NCBI GenBank assembly: GCA_037139415.1
Contig: JBAXGN010000046.1
Location: forward strand, 1-44,365
DNA: 44,365 nt
Source of the DNA: Verrucomicrobiota bacterium
GTDB lineage: Bacteria > Verrucomicrobiota > Verrucomicrobiia > Limisphaerales > Fontisphaeraceae
Reading direction: 5' to 3'
Every line of letters begins with the position of its first letter. The stretch's first letter is position 1. The notes below the pieces were generated by a model. That model had not been told where the DNA came from. It did no database searches and saw nothing but the letters and a program-made list of their open reading frames with translations. This document shows positions 1-9,476 of this stretch, piece after piece. Made by a program: the position numbers and the translations under genes.

Positions 1-52
1 ATGTCCGGGCTTCTTAAAAAAACTGCTTTTCTAAGTCCGACAGGCTGCTAGC

Positions 53-69
53 GCCTCAGTCACTGAGGC
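53..69. repeat. Short perfect inverted repeat upstream of carB
   Basis: A 7-base stem, GCCTCAG, is followed by TCA and its exact complement CTGAGGC. No T-run follows on either strand, so it is not a convincing intrinsic terminator. It could be an operator or a chance hairpin in the 197 bases before carB. No other gene or clear promoter was recognised in this leader. Confidence 0.3.
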
Positions 70-197
70 CAACAACGTCGTCGCATTCATGTTCATGAAT
101 TAACCCTCATTTTACCGGCCTGGCAAGAGCCGGTTTCAAAATCCTCGCAGAAAGGGGATGACAAGCGGGCCAAAATGGGTTTAAGTCGCTCGGTTTT

Positions 198-1703
198 ATG
201 CCGAAGCGCACGGACATACATTCGATTCTGATCGTCGGTTCCGGCCCAATCATCATTGGGCAGGCTTGTGAGTTTGATTATTCCGGTACCCAGGCGTGCA
301 AGGCCCTCCGCGAAGAGGGGTACCGCGTCATCCTGATCAACTCCAATCCGGCCACCATCATGACGGACCCGGAATTTGCCGACCGCACCTATATTGAGCC
401 GATTACGCCGGAGTGCGTGGAGAAGATCATTGTCCGCGAGAAAGCGACGATGGCGGCCATGGGTGCCCAGGGCAAACTGGTGCTGCTGCCCACCCTCGGC
501 GGACAGACCGCCCTCAACACCGCCATGTCCCTTCACCGCAACGGCGCATTGGAGCGGCACGGCATCGAAATGATCGGCGCCAACGCGCACGCCATTGAAC
601 GAGGCGAAGACCGTCAGGTCTTCAAGGATTTGATGATTTCCATCGGGTTGGATGTGCCTGTCAGCGGCACCGCCCATACCTTGGACGAGGCCCGCACGGT
701 GGCGGAGAGGATTGGCCGGTTTCCGGTTATCATCCGACCCGCGTACACCCTGGGTGGCACCGGCGGCGGTATTGCGTATAACCGCGAGGAATTCGAGGAA
801 ATTACCAAGCGCGGGCTCGACCTTTCGCCGGTGACCGAAATCCTCGTCGAGGAATCCCTGCTCGGCTGGAAGGAATTCGAAATGGAAGTGATGCGCGACA
901 AGGCGGATAACTGCGTCATCATCTGCTCCATCGAAAATTTTGATCCCATGGGCATCCACACCGGCGACTCCATCACCGTGGCGCCGGTCCAGACGCTGAC
1001 GGACAAAGAGTACCAGATCATGCGCGATGCCTCGTTCGCGGTCATTCGCGCGGTAGGCGTGGAAACCGGCGGATCGAACATCCAGTTTGCGGTGAACCCG
1101 GACAACGGGCGCATGACGATCATTGAGATGAATCCGCGGGTGTCGCGCTCTTCGGCGCTGGCCTCAAAAGCCACCGGCTTCCCGATTGCCAAGATTGCCG
1201 CCAAGCTCGCCGTGGGCTACCTGCTCGACGAAATCCGCAACGACATCACCCGCGAGACCCCGGCCAGCTTTGAGCCGACCATTGATTACGTGGTCACCAA
1301 GGTGCCGCGGTTTGCCTTCGAGAAATTTCCGCAGGCCGATCCCACCCTCAATACCCAGATGAAATCCGTGGGCGAGGCCATGGCCATTGGGCGCACCTTC
1401 AAGGAGTCTCTGCAAAAGGCGCTGCGTTCGCTGGAAATCGGGCGCTCCGGCCTGGGCGGCGACGGCAAGCCATGGCGCATTGGCACCGAGGTGTACGGCG
1501 ACCGGGATATTCTCCCGCGCGATGTCATCACGCGCAAACTCAGCGTGCCAAACGCCGAGCGCATTTTCTTTTTGCGTCACGCCCTGCGGGCGGGCTTCAC
1601 GCTCGAAGAAATTTTTGAGCTGACCAAGATTGACCGTTGGTTCCTGACGCAGCTCAAAGAAATCGTGGATTTCGAGGAAGTGCTGGCCGCCGAAAAACAG
1701 TAG
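198..1703 (+). CDS. carB: Carbamoyl-phosphate synthase large subunit, N-terminal half (split carB)
   Basis: The large subunit of carbamoyl-phosphate synthase makes carbamoyl phosphate from bicarbonate, ammonia and ATP for pyrimidine and arginine synthesis. This 501-residue protein covers only the carboxyphosphate half. The N-terminus has the [17 protein letters not shown] motif (about residues 14-30), the ATP-grasp motif [16 protein letters not shown] follows at about residues 180-195, and [18 protein letters not shown] lies at about 312-330. It ends in a stop codon shortly after residues matching the start of the oligomerisation domain ([13 protein letters not shown]). The usual bacterial protein is about 1070 residues. 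The second ATP-grasp half and the allosteric MGS-like domain are absent, and the next gene is a helicase. Split carB genes are known in some archaea and in Aquifex, so a separate carB2 elsewhere is likely. No strong ribosome-binding site precedes the ATG. Confidence 0.93.
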   Translation: MPKRTDIHSILIVGSGPIIIGQACEFDYSGTQACKALREEGYRVILINSNPATIMTDPEFADRTYIEPITPECVEKIIVREKATMAAMGAQGKLVLLPTLGGQTALNTAMSLHRNGALERHGIEMIGANAHAIERGEDRQVFKDLMISIGLDVPVSGTAHTLDEARTVAERIGRFPVIIRPAYTLGGTGGGIAYNREEFEEITKRGLDLSPVTEILVEESLLGWKEFEMEVMRDKADNCVIICSIENFDPMGIHTGDSITVAPVQTLTDKEYQIMRDASFAVIRAVGVETGGSNIQFAVNPDNGRMTIIEMNPRVSRSSALASKATGFPIAKIAAKLAVGYLLDEIRNDITRETPASFEPTIDYVVTKVPRFAFEKFPQADPTLNTQMKSVGEAMAIGRTFKESLQKALRSLEIGRSGLGGDGKPWRIGTEVYGDRDILPRDVITRKLSVPNAERIFFLRHALRAGFTLEEIFELTKIDRWFLTQLKEIVDFEEVLAAEKQ

Positions 1704-1789
1704 GGAACGGGCAAAGCCGATGTTGTCCAGTATGAGTTAGCTCCCTATTTCCGCCTTTCCTATTCGTATGACGACGGTAGAGTCGCGGT

Positions 1790-4435
1790 GTGGCTGATAA
1801 ACTTTACGATCTTCTACCGCGCGACGAGTGTCCCGGCAACGACCTGTTGCTGGGGCGGTTCCTGGAGTATGCGGAAGGCCGGGGGCTGACGCTGTATCCC
1901 GCCCAGGAAGCCGCCCTGCTCGAATTGTTCGAGGAAAAGAACGTCATCCTGAACACCCCCACTGGTTCCGGCAAATCGCTGGTGGCGGCGGCGTTGCATT
2001 TCAAGGCGATTGCCCAGGGCCGGCGCTCGGTGTACACGTGCCCGATCAAGGCGCTGGTCAATGAAAAGTGGCTGGCGTTGTGCCGCGAGTTTGGACCCGA
2101 AAATGTCGGGCTCAGCACCGGGGATGCCTCGGTGAACCGGGACGCACCCATCCTGTGCTGCACGGCGGAAATCCTGGCCAACATTGCGCTGCGCCAGGGG
2201 GAGAAAGCGCCCTTCCTGGATGTCGTCATGGACGAGTTTCATTATTACGCGGACCGCGAGCGCGGCGGGGCCTGGCAGATACCGTTGTTGACGCTGCCGC
2301 AGTCGCGGTTCCTGCTGATGTCCGCCACGTTGGGAGACACCGCCTTCTTCGAAGAAGAGTTGACGCGGTTGACTGGCAAAACCACGGTGGCGATTCAATC
2401 CGTGGATCGTCCGGTGCCGCTGGAATACTCATATGCGGAAACGCCGCTGGCGCAAACGTTGGAAATCCTGGTATCCAATGGGCGTAGTCCCGTCTATGTG
2501 GTGCATTTTACGCAACTCGAAGCCGCCCAAAGCGCGCAGGATTTCACCAGCATCAATGTCTGCACTCGCGAGGAAAAGAACGCCCTGGCCGCCGCGCTGG
2601 AAGGTTTCAAGTTCACCAGCCCGTATGGACCGGATTTGAAGAAATGGCTGCGGCACGGCATTGGCCTGCATCATGCCGGACTGTTGCCAAAGTATCGCGT
2701 ACTGGTGGAACAACTCGCGCAAAAGGGCCTGCTCAAAGTGATCTGCGGCACGGACACCCTGGGGGTCGGCATCAACGTCCCCATCCGCACCGTGCTCTTC
2801 TCAAGGCTCTGCAAGTATGACGGCCAAAAGACCGGCATTCTCAGCGCGCGGGATTTCCATCAGATTGGCGGACGCGCCGGACGCAAGGGGTTCGATGACA
2901 AGGGCTGGGTGGTGGTACAGGCGCCCGAGCATGTGGTGGAAAATTTGAAGCTCGAGGAAAAATCCGCGCGCGACGGCAAGAAGTTTGTCAAACGCCGGCC
3001 GCCGGAACAGAACTTTGTCAACTGGGACAAGAACACCTTTCGCCGGCTCATCACCGCGCCGCCGGAGCGGTTGACCTCGCGTTTTCAGGTCACGCACGCC
3101 ATGTTGCTCAACATGCTCAGCCGCGAGGGCGACGGTTGCCGGGCGATGCAGCGGCTCATAAAATGCTGCCATGATGCCCCCAAAGCCAGGGCTGTGCACC
3201 GCCAGCGCGCCTGGCAGTTGTTTCGCTCGCTGGTGGAACGCCGGATCATCGAGTTCATTCCCCGCACCGAGGCGGGCGCGCACCTGCGCGTCAATGTCGC
3301 GTTGCAGGATGATTTTTCGATGGATCAAACTCTGTCGCTCTACCTGCTCGACACGATTCCGTTTTTAACCACGCCGTCCACGGCCAACCCGGACACCGCC
3401 GCTGTGCCACCCGCTACGAATCAGGCACCCGGTGAGACCACGCCCGTCCCGTCGGAGCCACCCGCGCCGTCCACCGATAATTTTGAACTCGATCTGCTCA
3501 CCCTCGTCGAATCCATTCTGGAAGACCCAGACGTTATTTTGCGCAAGCAACTCAACCGGGTGAAGGATCACAAGATGGCTGAGATGAAGCAGCAGGGCGT
3601 GGAATATGACGCGCGCATGGAGGAGTTGGAAAAGTGCGAATACCCCAAGCCGAAGCGGGAGTTTATTTACGCCACCTTCAACGCGTTCGCCGCCAAACAT
3701 CCCTGGGTGGGCCAGGAAAATATCCGTCCCAAATCCATTGCCCGGGAGATGTTCGAGCAATTCCGCACCTTTGCCGATTACATAAAGGATTACGAGTTGC
3801 AACGCGCCGAGGGCGTGCTCCTGCGGTACTTGTCCAGCGTTCACAAGGTCCTGGCGCAAACCGTGCCGGACGCCGCCAAGACGGATACCCTGCGGGAAAT
3901 GGAACTGTACCTGTACACCATGATCCGCCAGGTGGATTCCAGCCTGCTTGATGAGTGGGAAAAAATGCGGAATCCCAACTACCAGCCGCTCGCGCCGCAA
4001 CCCGAGGCGCGGCCGCCGGGCGCAGAAGCCGCCGCCGCCGACATCACCCGCGACACCAAGGCGTTCACGGCCCTCATCCGCAACACTGTCTTTACGTTCT
4101 TGCGCGGACTCGCCGTCGGCGAATACGAACTGGCGCTGGGGCAATTAACCGCGCCGGAACCACCAGGTGAACCATGGACGGTCGCCCGCCTGGCGACGGC
4201 CATGGACCAATACTTCGCCGAGCATCAACAGCTTTGTCTGGACCCCAACGCGCGCAATGCACGCCACACCTACGTGACACCTTCCGAAGACAAAAGCGCC
4301 TGGCACGTTCAACAAATGCTGGTGGATCCCGAGGGGCACAACGATTGGGTGGCGGAATTTACCGTGGATCTGGCTCAATCACGCGCCGCTGGCGCACCAG
4401 TACTGCGGTTAATCAAGCTGGGCAGCCTCGGTTGA
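1790..4435 (+). CDS. Ski2-like DEAD/DEAH-box helicase (DUF3516-type)
   Basis: This is an 881-residue superfamily 2 helicase, likely acting on RNA in the cytoplasm. The motifs run in order: Walker A TPTGSGKS at residues 56-63, motif Ia [12 protein letters not shown] at about 83-94, the Walker B box DEFH at 148-151, motif III SAT at 178-180, and motif [12 protein letters not shown] at 358-367. The DEFH box and the GGRAGRKG form are typical of the Ski2/Mtr4-like branch. The C-terminal 400 residues lack helicase motifs and fit the DUF3516 region known from bacterial members of this branch. A Pro/Thr/Ala-rich linker at about residues 525-560 separates the parts. The start is a GTG about 85 bases after carB; no ATG fits better. 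The substrate is unknown. Confidence 0.85.
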   Translation: MADKLYDLLPRDECPGNDLLLGRFLEYAEGRGLTLYPAQEAALLELFEEKNVILNTPTGSGKSLVAAALHFKAIAQGRRSVYTCPIKALVNEKWLALCREFGPENVGLSTGDASVNRDAPILCCTAEILANIALRQGEKAPFLDVVMDEFHYYADRERGGAWQIPLLTLPQSRFLLMSATLGDTAFFEEELTRLTGKTTVAIQSVDRPVPLEYSYAETPLAQTLEILVSNGRSPVYVVHFTQLEAAQSAQDFTSINVCTREEKNALAAALEGFKFTSPYGPDLKKWLRHGIGLHHAGLLPKYRVLVEQLAQKGLLKVICGTDTLGVGINVPIRTVLFSRLCKYDGQKTGILSARDFHQIGGRAGRKGFDDKGWVVVQAPEHVVENLKLEEKSARDGKKFVKRRPPEQNFVNWDKNTFRRLITAPPERLTSRFQVTHAMLLNMLSREGDGCRAMQRLIKCCHDAPKARAVHRQRAWQLFRSLVERRIIEFIPRTEAGAHLRVNVALQDDFSMDQTLSLYLLDTIPFLTTPSTANPDTAAVPPATNQAPGETTPVPSEPPAPSTDNFELDLLTLVESILEDPDVILRKQLNRVKDHKMAEMKQQGVEYDARMEELEKCEYPKPKREFIYATFNAFAAKHPWVGQENIRPKSIAREMFEQFRTFADYIKDYELQRAEGVLLRYLSSVHKVLAQTVPDAAKTDTLREMELYLYTMIRQVDSSLLDEWEKMRNPNYQPLAPQPEARPPGAEAAAADITRDTKAFTALIRNTVFTFLRGLAVGEYELALGQLTAPEPPGEPWTVARLATAMDQYFAEHQQLCLDPNARNARHTYVTPSEDKSAWHVQQMLVDPEGHNDWVAEFTVDLAQSRAAGAPVLRLIKLGSLG

Positions 4436-4568
4436 CAGAAGGAACATGGCAGGAGTACGCCACTCAGGCCAACGGTCGGCACGCAGGATGGAAAAAAGGC
4501 GGCGAACGTTTACGGTGCCCGTTGGCAGGGTTATTGGGATTGGCTAAAGACCAAAACGTTTTGACCTC

Positions 4569-5093
4569 TCAACTGACGGCACGGTGCCGATCCAGCCAGC
4601 CGCGCCACAGCACCCACAGGCTGATCCCGCTCATGCCAAGCCAGCCCATGATTTTCACTGCGGCGGCAATCCGGGTATCATAGGAGAGGATTCCCCAACT
4701 GAAAAAGATGTGATTCCAATCATGGCCGCCGCCGCCCACCAATGGCAGCAACAAGGCACGGGAATCCGCCATATAGCGAGCAATGCCAATAAAGTTTTCA
4801 AAAAACCACACGAGCGCGATCGCATAAGAAATCGGTTGTTGTTTCCGCCAGAAAGTAATCGCCAACACGATAGGGAAGCACAACTGGCCGAAGGTGCCGC
4901 CATAAGGTTCCAGCCGACTACTGAAAATCCCAATCACCGGATGCCCGGCTTCATGAAACACCAGGTTGGCGTGATCCAAAAGGGGCAAGCCTTCATCCCC
5001 GGCCCGCCAGAGCAGGTAAAATAGCGACAGGATACCCAGGCCGAAGAGAATCAGCCGTCCTTTGGTTACCGGATTCCATTCATTCAGTGACAT
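4569..5093 (-). CDS. Small integral membrane protein with HEAGH metalloprotease-like motif
   Basis: This 174-residue hydrophobic protein has about four membrane segments. It carries the zinc-protease signature HEAGH at residues 47-51, next to a hydrophobic stretch, and a second histidine cluster HDWNH at about 124-128. The layout recalls intramembrane M50/site-2-type proteases, but it is much shorter than typical members and has no PDZ or CBS domain. Peptidase function is therefore an inference from the motif. I chose the ATG at 5093, which has a GGGGCGG stretch just upstream; a TTG three codons earlier is also open. It converges on the helicase gene with 133 bases between them. That gap holds the 12-base palindrome CAAAACGTTTTG at 4552-4563. 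Confidence 0.7.
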   Translation of the reverse strand: MSLNEWNPVTKGRLILFGLGILSLFYLLWRAGDEGLPLLDHANLVFHEAGHPVIGIFSSRLEPYGGTFGQLCFPIVLAITFWRKQQPISYAIALVWFFENFIGIARYMADSRALLLPLVGGGGHDWNHIFFSWGILSYDTRIAAAVKIMGWLGMSGISLWVLWRGWLDRHRAVS

Positions 5094-5519
5094 CCGCCCC
5101 AACTAACCACATCTTTTCACTGGCCGCCAGTGCTTAAATTCAGCCTCACAGGCATAACCCCGTCTCCCGTGACCGGGCAACCCTGAAGGTGGTTGGGCAA
5201 TACAGACACCGTAAACAGCGGCGTGCAGGAGCGGAACCATGGGCGGTCGGTGATACCACGTTGATGGCGGATATCCCGGTTCACGATCTGCCGCAACCCG
5301 TATTGGGTAGGCGGGGAACCGGCGTGATTATGGATAAATTGTTGCTGGTGGATGAATTGAGGTGGATGACTTCCCATTGACCGCGCCGCCCCGTTTGGTA
5401 TGGTTTGCCCATGCCGTTTTCATGGAATGAAGTCCGAGAGTGGGCAAGCGCCTTTGCCAACGAAGGGAAAGGTGGAATCCGCAAGCCTGTTAATTTTGCG
5501 GCATTACCGCCTTTCTAAA
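5094..5519. other. Intergenic region with no recognised gene
   Basis: These 426 bases separate the HEAGH membrane protein from the restriction enzyme. Open frames on both strands reach 60-86 codons, but none has a recognisable domain, a good start or family-like composition. The translation upstream of 5520 in the restriction-enzyme frame stays open back to 5400 and does not look like protein. Promoters for both flanking genes should lie here, but no convincing -35/-10 pair was seen. Confidence 0.5.
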
Positions 5520-8500
5520 ATGACAATCGCCGAGTTTAAAAAGAAATGGGCCCGCTACCAGGGCAAGGAATCCTCCGGTTACGTGGAGCATTTCAACGAC
5601 CTTTGTCGTTTGTTGGGCCACAAGACCCCAGTGGAGGCCGATCCGACCGGCAATGATTTTTTCTGTTTCCAGAAGCGCGTCATCAAGGACGCCGAGTTGT
5701 TCAATATTGAATCGCCAGATTGCGGTGACCCTACTGAACGCGGGTTTGCCGATGTGTGGAAAAAGGATTGCTTCGGCTGGGAATACAAGGGCAAGAAGAA
5801 GAATCTGGATGAAGCGTACCAACAACTCCAGCGGTACCGGGAGGCGCTCTTTAATCCGCCTTTGTTGGTGGTGTGTGATTTCAACCGGTATATCATCAAG
5901 ACCAATTTCAACGGCACGGTCCAGGAACCCCACGAGTTCACCAACGACCAGATTGACCGCCCTGAGAACTGGCGGATTCTGCGGGCCGTGTTTGAAAATC
6001 CCGAATTCCTCAAACCCCAGCGCACCACCGCGCAGGTCACTGAGAAACTGGCGCAGACCATTGCCGAGGTGGCCAAATCCCTGCAAAAACGGGAGGCCGA
6101 GGAATTGACCGATGCCAAAACGCGGGCCGAAGCCAACTTTGCGCAGCGCAAAAACCTGCGCATCGCCCGTTTCCTCAATCGCATCGTGTTCTGCTTTTTT
6201 GCCGAGGATACCGGGCTGCTGCCCAAGAATCTGTTCACGGAGGTGCTGAAATGCGGGCTGGATGATTTGCATCACTTGGCCATAAGCCTCGAAAGCCTGT
6301 TCGCCGTCATGGCCAGGGGCGGCGTGTTTGGCAAAGATAAAATCCGCCATTTCAACGGGCACCTGTTTGAAGACTCCTCCGTGTTTGAACTGACGGAGGA
6401 AGAACTCAAGAAGCTGGCCGAGGCCGGGGAGGCCGATTGGCAGTTCATTCAACCGAGCATCATGGGCACGCTCTTTGAACGCGCCCTGGAGCCGGAGCAG
6501 CGCTCGCAGTTGGGCGCGCACTACACCAGCGAGGGCGATATTAAAATGCTGGTGGAGCCGGTGCTCATGGCCCCGCTGCGCCGCGAATGGTCCGCACTCA
6601 AGGGCGAACTCACCGCCGCTTTTGCCAAAGGCAAAGGGAGCCCGGAGCAACGCCGCAAACTGGATGGCTTTCTCAAAAAGCTGCGCGACACCGTGGTGCT
6701 CGACCCCGCCTGCGGCAGCGGTAACTTCCTCTACGTGGCGCTGCAAATGCTGCTGGGCCTGGAAAAGGAGGTCATCACCTTTGCCACGCAACTCGGCTGG
6801 CGCATTGATCCGGAAGTCAGCGTGCAGCAACTCCGCGCCATCGAGATCAATCCCTATGCGTATGAACTGGCGCAGGTCTCCGTCCAGATCGGTTTCCTGC
6901 AATGGCGGCGCGATAACGGTTTTCTCAATGATCGGACACCGGTATTGCAAAATCTCGACGGCTTCCAAAACGAAGACGCGCTGCTAGTGCCGCACTTCCG
7001 CAACAAAGCCAAGACGCTAAAGGAAGCCCAGGCCGGCGAACACGTGGGCGATGATAATTTGAAGTTCTACACCGAACGCGAATGGCCGGAGTGCGATGTG
7101 ATTGTGGGGAATCCTCCATTTCTTGGTGGCAGCGAAATAAAAGAAGAGCTTGGCCTGCAATACCAAAAAGAGCTTTGGCGAATTTTTGATGGCCGGTTAC
7201 CTGGATTTGCTGATCTATGTTGTTATTGGTTTGAAAAGTCGCGCGAGCAAATCAAAAACAATAAATGCAACCGTGCAGGACTTCTTGCAACACAATCCAT
7301 TCGTGGAGGCGCCAACCGTGAAGTCTTAAAACGAATAAAAAATGATGGGAATATTTTCTTTGCTGAGAGTGATCGTCCATGGATTCTTGCAGGCGCGTCC
7401 GTAAATGTCAGTATGATTGGGTTTGACGATGGTAAAGAGACAATACGAATTCTTGATTCAAAACCAGTGCCGGAAATAAATGCAAACCTGACCTCAAAAA
7501 TAGATATTACATTCGCTGTTGCGCTTCATGCAAATCATGGGATTAGTTTCCAAGGGTCTCAAAAAATAGGGGCTTTCGATATTTCAGAAACACTTGCAAT
7601 CGAATGGCTTGATCTTCCGAATCCACATGCTCGCCCAAACAGTGATGTTTTGGTGCCGCTTTGTAATGGCATCGATTTAACAAGACGTCCAAGAGGTATT
7701 TGGATTATTGATTTTGGATTATATACACCAGTCCAACAGGCAGCACCCTATGAAATACCTTTCAAATATGTTATTGAGAACGTCAAACCAGAAAGGGATC
7801 TAAATCCACGCGATGTTCGGCGTATTAATTGGTGGAAGCATGGAGATGGCCAACCAGCGATGCGTTCTGCGATTTCAACATGTCATAGGTTTATGGCAAT
7901 CTCAGCACACACTAAACACACAACGTTTACATGGTTAAACGCCGGAATTTTGCCAGATAAAGCACTTATCGTTTTTGCTCGCTCAGATGATTTCTTTTTC
8001 GGTGTTATTCATTCACGCATCCACGAGATTTGGAGTTTGAAACTCGGTACCCAGTTAGAAGATCGTCCTCGCTACACACCCACAACCTGCTTCGAGACGT
8101 TTCCCTTTCCATTCCCGGATGATTTGCAGGCATCAGCTCTCCCCGCTCCGGAGCCGCTAGCGGCGAATGGTGGCTGGGACACTGTGATGACGACCCGATT
8201 CTACGAGGTAAAAGAAGATGCGTCACCTTACGGCGGTCCGCCCACCACGCCCGAGGGGCATCGCGCCGCGATTGCCGCCGCCGCCAAGGAACTCAACGAT
8301 TTGCGCGAACGCTGGCTCAACCCGCCGGAATGGACGGAGACCCGTGTGCTCCAATTCCCAGGCACGGTGGACGGTCCCTGGGATCGCTATATTGACCGCA
8401 GTACCGTTCGGGATTGCGGCACCTTCCAAATCGGCACCGTGCGTTATCCGCGTTTGGAACCGCTCGACGCCGAATGCGCCGCCAAACTCAAGAAACGCAC

Positions 8501-8726
8501 GCTGACCAATCTCTATAACGAACGTCCCATGTGGCTCGATCTGGCCCATAAGAAACTGGACGCCGTCGTCGCCGCCGCCTACGGCTGGCCCGCCGACTTG
8601 ACCGATGAACAAATCCTGGAACGGTTGCTGGCGCTGAACTTGGAACGTGCCGCCCAAGAGGAAAAACTGGCTAAAACCAAAAAAACCAAAACATCCCGTG
8701 AGAAAGCGGATGATGAACTGATATAA
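5520..8726 (+). CDS. MmeI-like type IIL restriction-modification enzyme (nuclease and N6-adenine methylase in one chain)
   Basis: A 1068-residue single-chain restriction and modification enzyme that should methylate adenine in its target and cut unmodified foreign DNA at a distance. The N-terminus has a PD-(D/E)xK nuclease core, D78-x9-E88-Y-K90, with the same spacing as known for MmeI. A helical spacer follows. The gamma-class methylase has motif I DPACGSGNF near residue 395 and motif IV NPPF near residue 531. The target recognition domain and a C-terminal helical domain complete the MmeI order. I start at the ATG at 5520 because MTIAEFKKKW begins the conserved part; 5400 would add 40 residues that look non-coding. 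From about 7119 to 8110 the gene becomes much more AT-rich than its flanks, which suggests a swapped specificity segment. No separate methylase or specificity gene is needed or seen. Confidence 0.9.
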   Translation: MTIAEFKKKWARYQGKESSGYVEHFNDLCRLLGHKTPVEADPTGNDFFCFQKRVIKDAELFNIESPDCGDPTERGFADVWKKDCFGWEYKGKKKNLDEAYQQLQRYREALFNPPLLVVCDFNRYIIKTNFNGTVQEPHEFTNDQIDRPENWRILRAVFENPEFLKPQRTTAQVTEKLAQTIAEVAKSLQKREAEELTDAKTRAEANFAQRKNLRIARFLNRIVFCFFAEDTGLLPKNLFTEVLKCGLDDLHHLAISLESLFAVMARGGVFGKDKIRHFNGHLFEDSSVFELTEEELKKLAEAGEADWQFIQPSIMGTLFERALEPEQRSQLGAHYTSEGDIKMLVEPVLMAPLRREWSALKGELTAAFAKGKGSPEQRRKLDGFLKKLRDTVVLDPACGSGNFLYVALQMLLGLEKEVITFATQLGWRIDPEVSVQQLRAIEINPYAYELAQVSVQIGFLQWRRDNGFLNDRTPVLQNLDGFQNEDALLVPHFRNKAKTLKEAQAGEHVGDDNLKFYTEREWPECDVIVGNPPFLGGSEIKEELGLQYQKELWRIFDGRLPGFADLCCYWFEKSREQIKNNKCNRAGLLATQSIRGGANREVLKRIKNDGNIFFAESDRPWILAGASVNVSMIGFDDGKETIRILDSKPVPEINANLTSKIDITFAVALHANHGISFQGSQKIGAFDISETLAIEWLDLPNPHARPNSDVLVPLCNGIDLTRRPRGIWIIDFGLYTPVQQAAPYEIPFKYVIENVKPERDLNPRDVRRINWWKHGDGQPAMRSAISTCHRFMAISAHTKHTTFTWLNAGILPDKALIVFARSDDFFFGVIHSRIHEIWSLKLGTQLEDRPRYTPTTCFETFPFPFPDDLQASALPAPEPLAANGGWDTVMTTRFYEVKEDASPYGGPPTTPEGHRAAIAAAAKELNDLRERWLNPPEWTETRVLQFPGTVDGPWDRYIDRSTVRDCGTFQIGTVRYPRLEPLDAECAAKLKKRTLTNLYNERPMWLDLAHKKLDAVVAAAYGWPADLTDEQILERLLALNLERAAQEEKLAKTKKTKTSREKADDELI

Positions 8727-8738
8727 CGAGGCAAACTT

Positions 8739-9476
8739 ATGGGCCTGACCATTCATTATACATTGTTTGCCCCCGAGACCACCGATGCAGCGGGGGCGCG
8801 TGAAATCGTCCTCCGAATGCGCCGCCGTGCCTTCGGCTTCAAGCAGCGCGGGCGAGTGGATATGGTGCATCCGCTGGGCGACGATCGCAAATCCCTGCGT
8901 TGGGCGCGGGAATGGATGTTCCGCCGTGATCCGCACCATCCCACTCGCGAGTATCAAGCTGAAATTATGCCGCGGGCGGGTTGGATATTCCCGGTCAGCG
9001 TGGGCAAAGATTGCGAACCGCTTTGGCTGGGGTTGTGCCAGTATCCGCAGGAGGTGTTGCTGGGAGGCAAATGGGCGCGCACACGGCTCAAAGGCTGGCG
9101 GTTGCACGGTTTCTGCAAGACGCAATATGCCAGCTTGCACGGTTGGGAGTATTTCCAACGCTGCCATTGCGCGGTGATTGATCTGTTGGTGGAGGCTCGA
9201 TCATTGGGGATGCGAGTGGTCATTAACGACGAGGGCGAGTATTGGCCGCGTCGTTCGCTCAAGACCTTGCGTGTGGAATTGGATCAGATGAATGGCGTGG
9301 TCGCCGCCGCTGCCGGTGCGCTGAAGGACTTGGCTGGGGATGACGCTGGAACAGCGCCCGTCCAATCGCCCATCTTCAAACATCCCCACTTTGAGCATTT
9401 GGAAGCCGCAGGAGCAAAACACACCGCACATCTGACGGAAGCAGTCGAATTGATAAAACAATCCTATGAAACATAA
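8739..9476 (+). CDS. Conserved-looking protein of unknown function next to the restriction enzyme
   Basis: This 245-residue soluble protein starts MGLTIHYTLF and has no signal peptide or membrane segment. I do not recognise a catalytic motif. It is rich in Trp, Arg and His in the first 160 residues, including WLGLCQYP and LHGFCKTQYAS, and ends in a helical Ala-rich part. A GAGG ribosome-binding site lies about 7 bases before the ATG. It begins 12 bases after the restriction enzyme gene and its last 11 bases overlap the start of the GH116 gene, so the three genes are probably cotranscribed and this one is translationally coupled to the glycosidase. The role is unknown; being a restriction-system accessory or a stand-alone cytoplasmic enzyme are both possible. 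Confidence 0.75.
   Translation: MGLTIHYTLFAPETTDAAGAREIVLRMRRRAFGFKQRGRVDMVHPLGDDRKSLRWAREWMFRRDPHHPTREYQAEIMPRAGWIFPVSVGKDCEPLWLGLCQYPQEVLLGGKWARTRLKGWRLHGFCKTQYASLHGWEYFQRCHCAVIDLLVEARSLGMRVVINDEGEYWPRRSLKTLRVELDQMNGVVAAAAGALKDLAGDDAGTAPVQSPIFKHPHFEHLEAAGAKHTAHLTEAVELIKQSYET

Noticed and set aside
93-959. Long open frame of 288 codons on the minus strand over carB
   Set aside because: It is antisense to the clear carB reading frame, has a composition set by the third codon positions of carB and matches no domain.
1701-1746. TAGGGA / TCCCTA inverted repeat after carB as terminator
   Set aside because: The arms are 6 bases long and more than 30 bases apart, with no T-run.
5117-5377. 86-codon minus-strand frame upstream of the restriction enzyme
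   Set aside because: No recognisable domain or ribosome-binding site and an odd composition; a decayed gene cannot be excluded.
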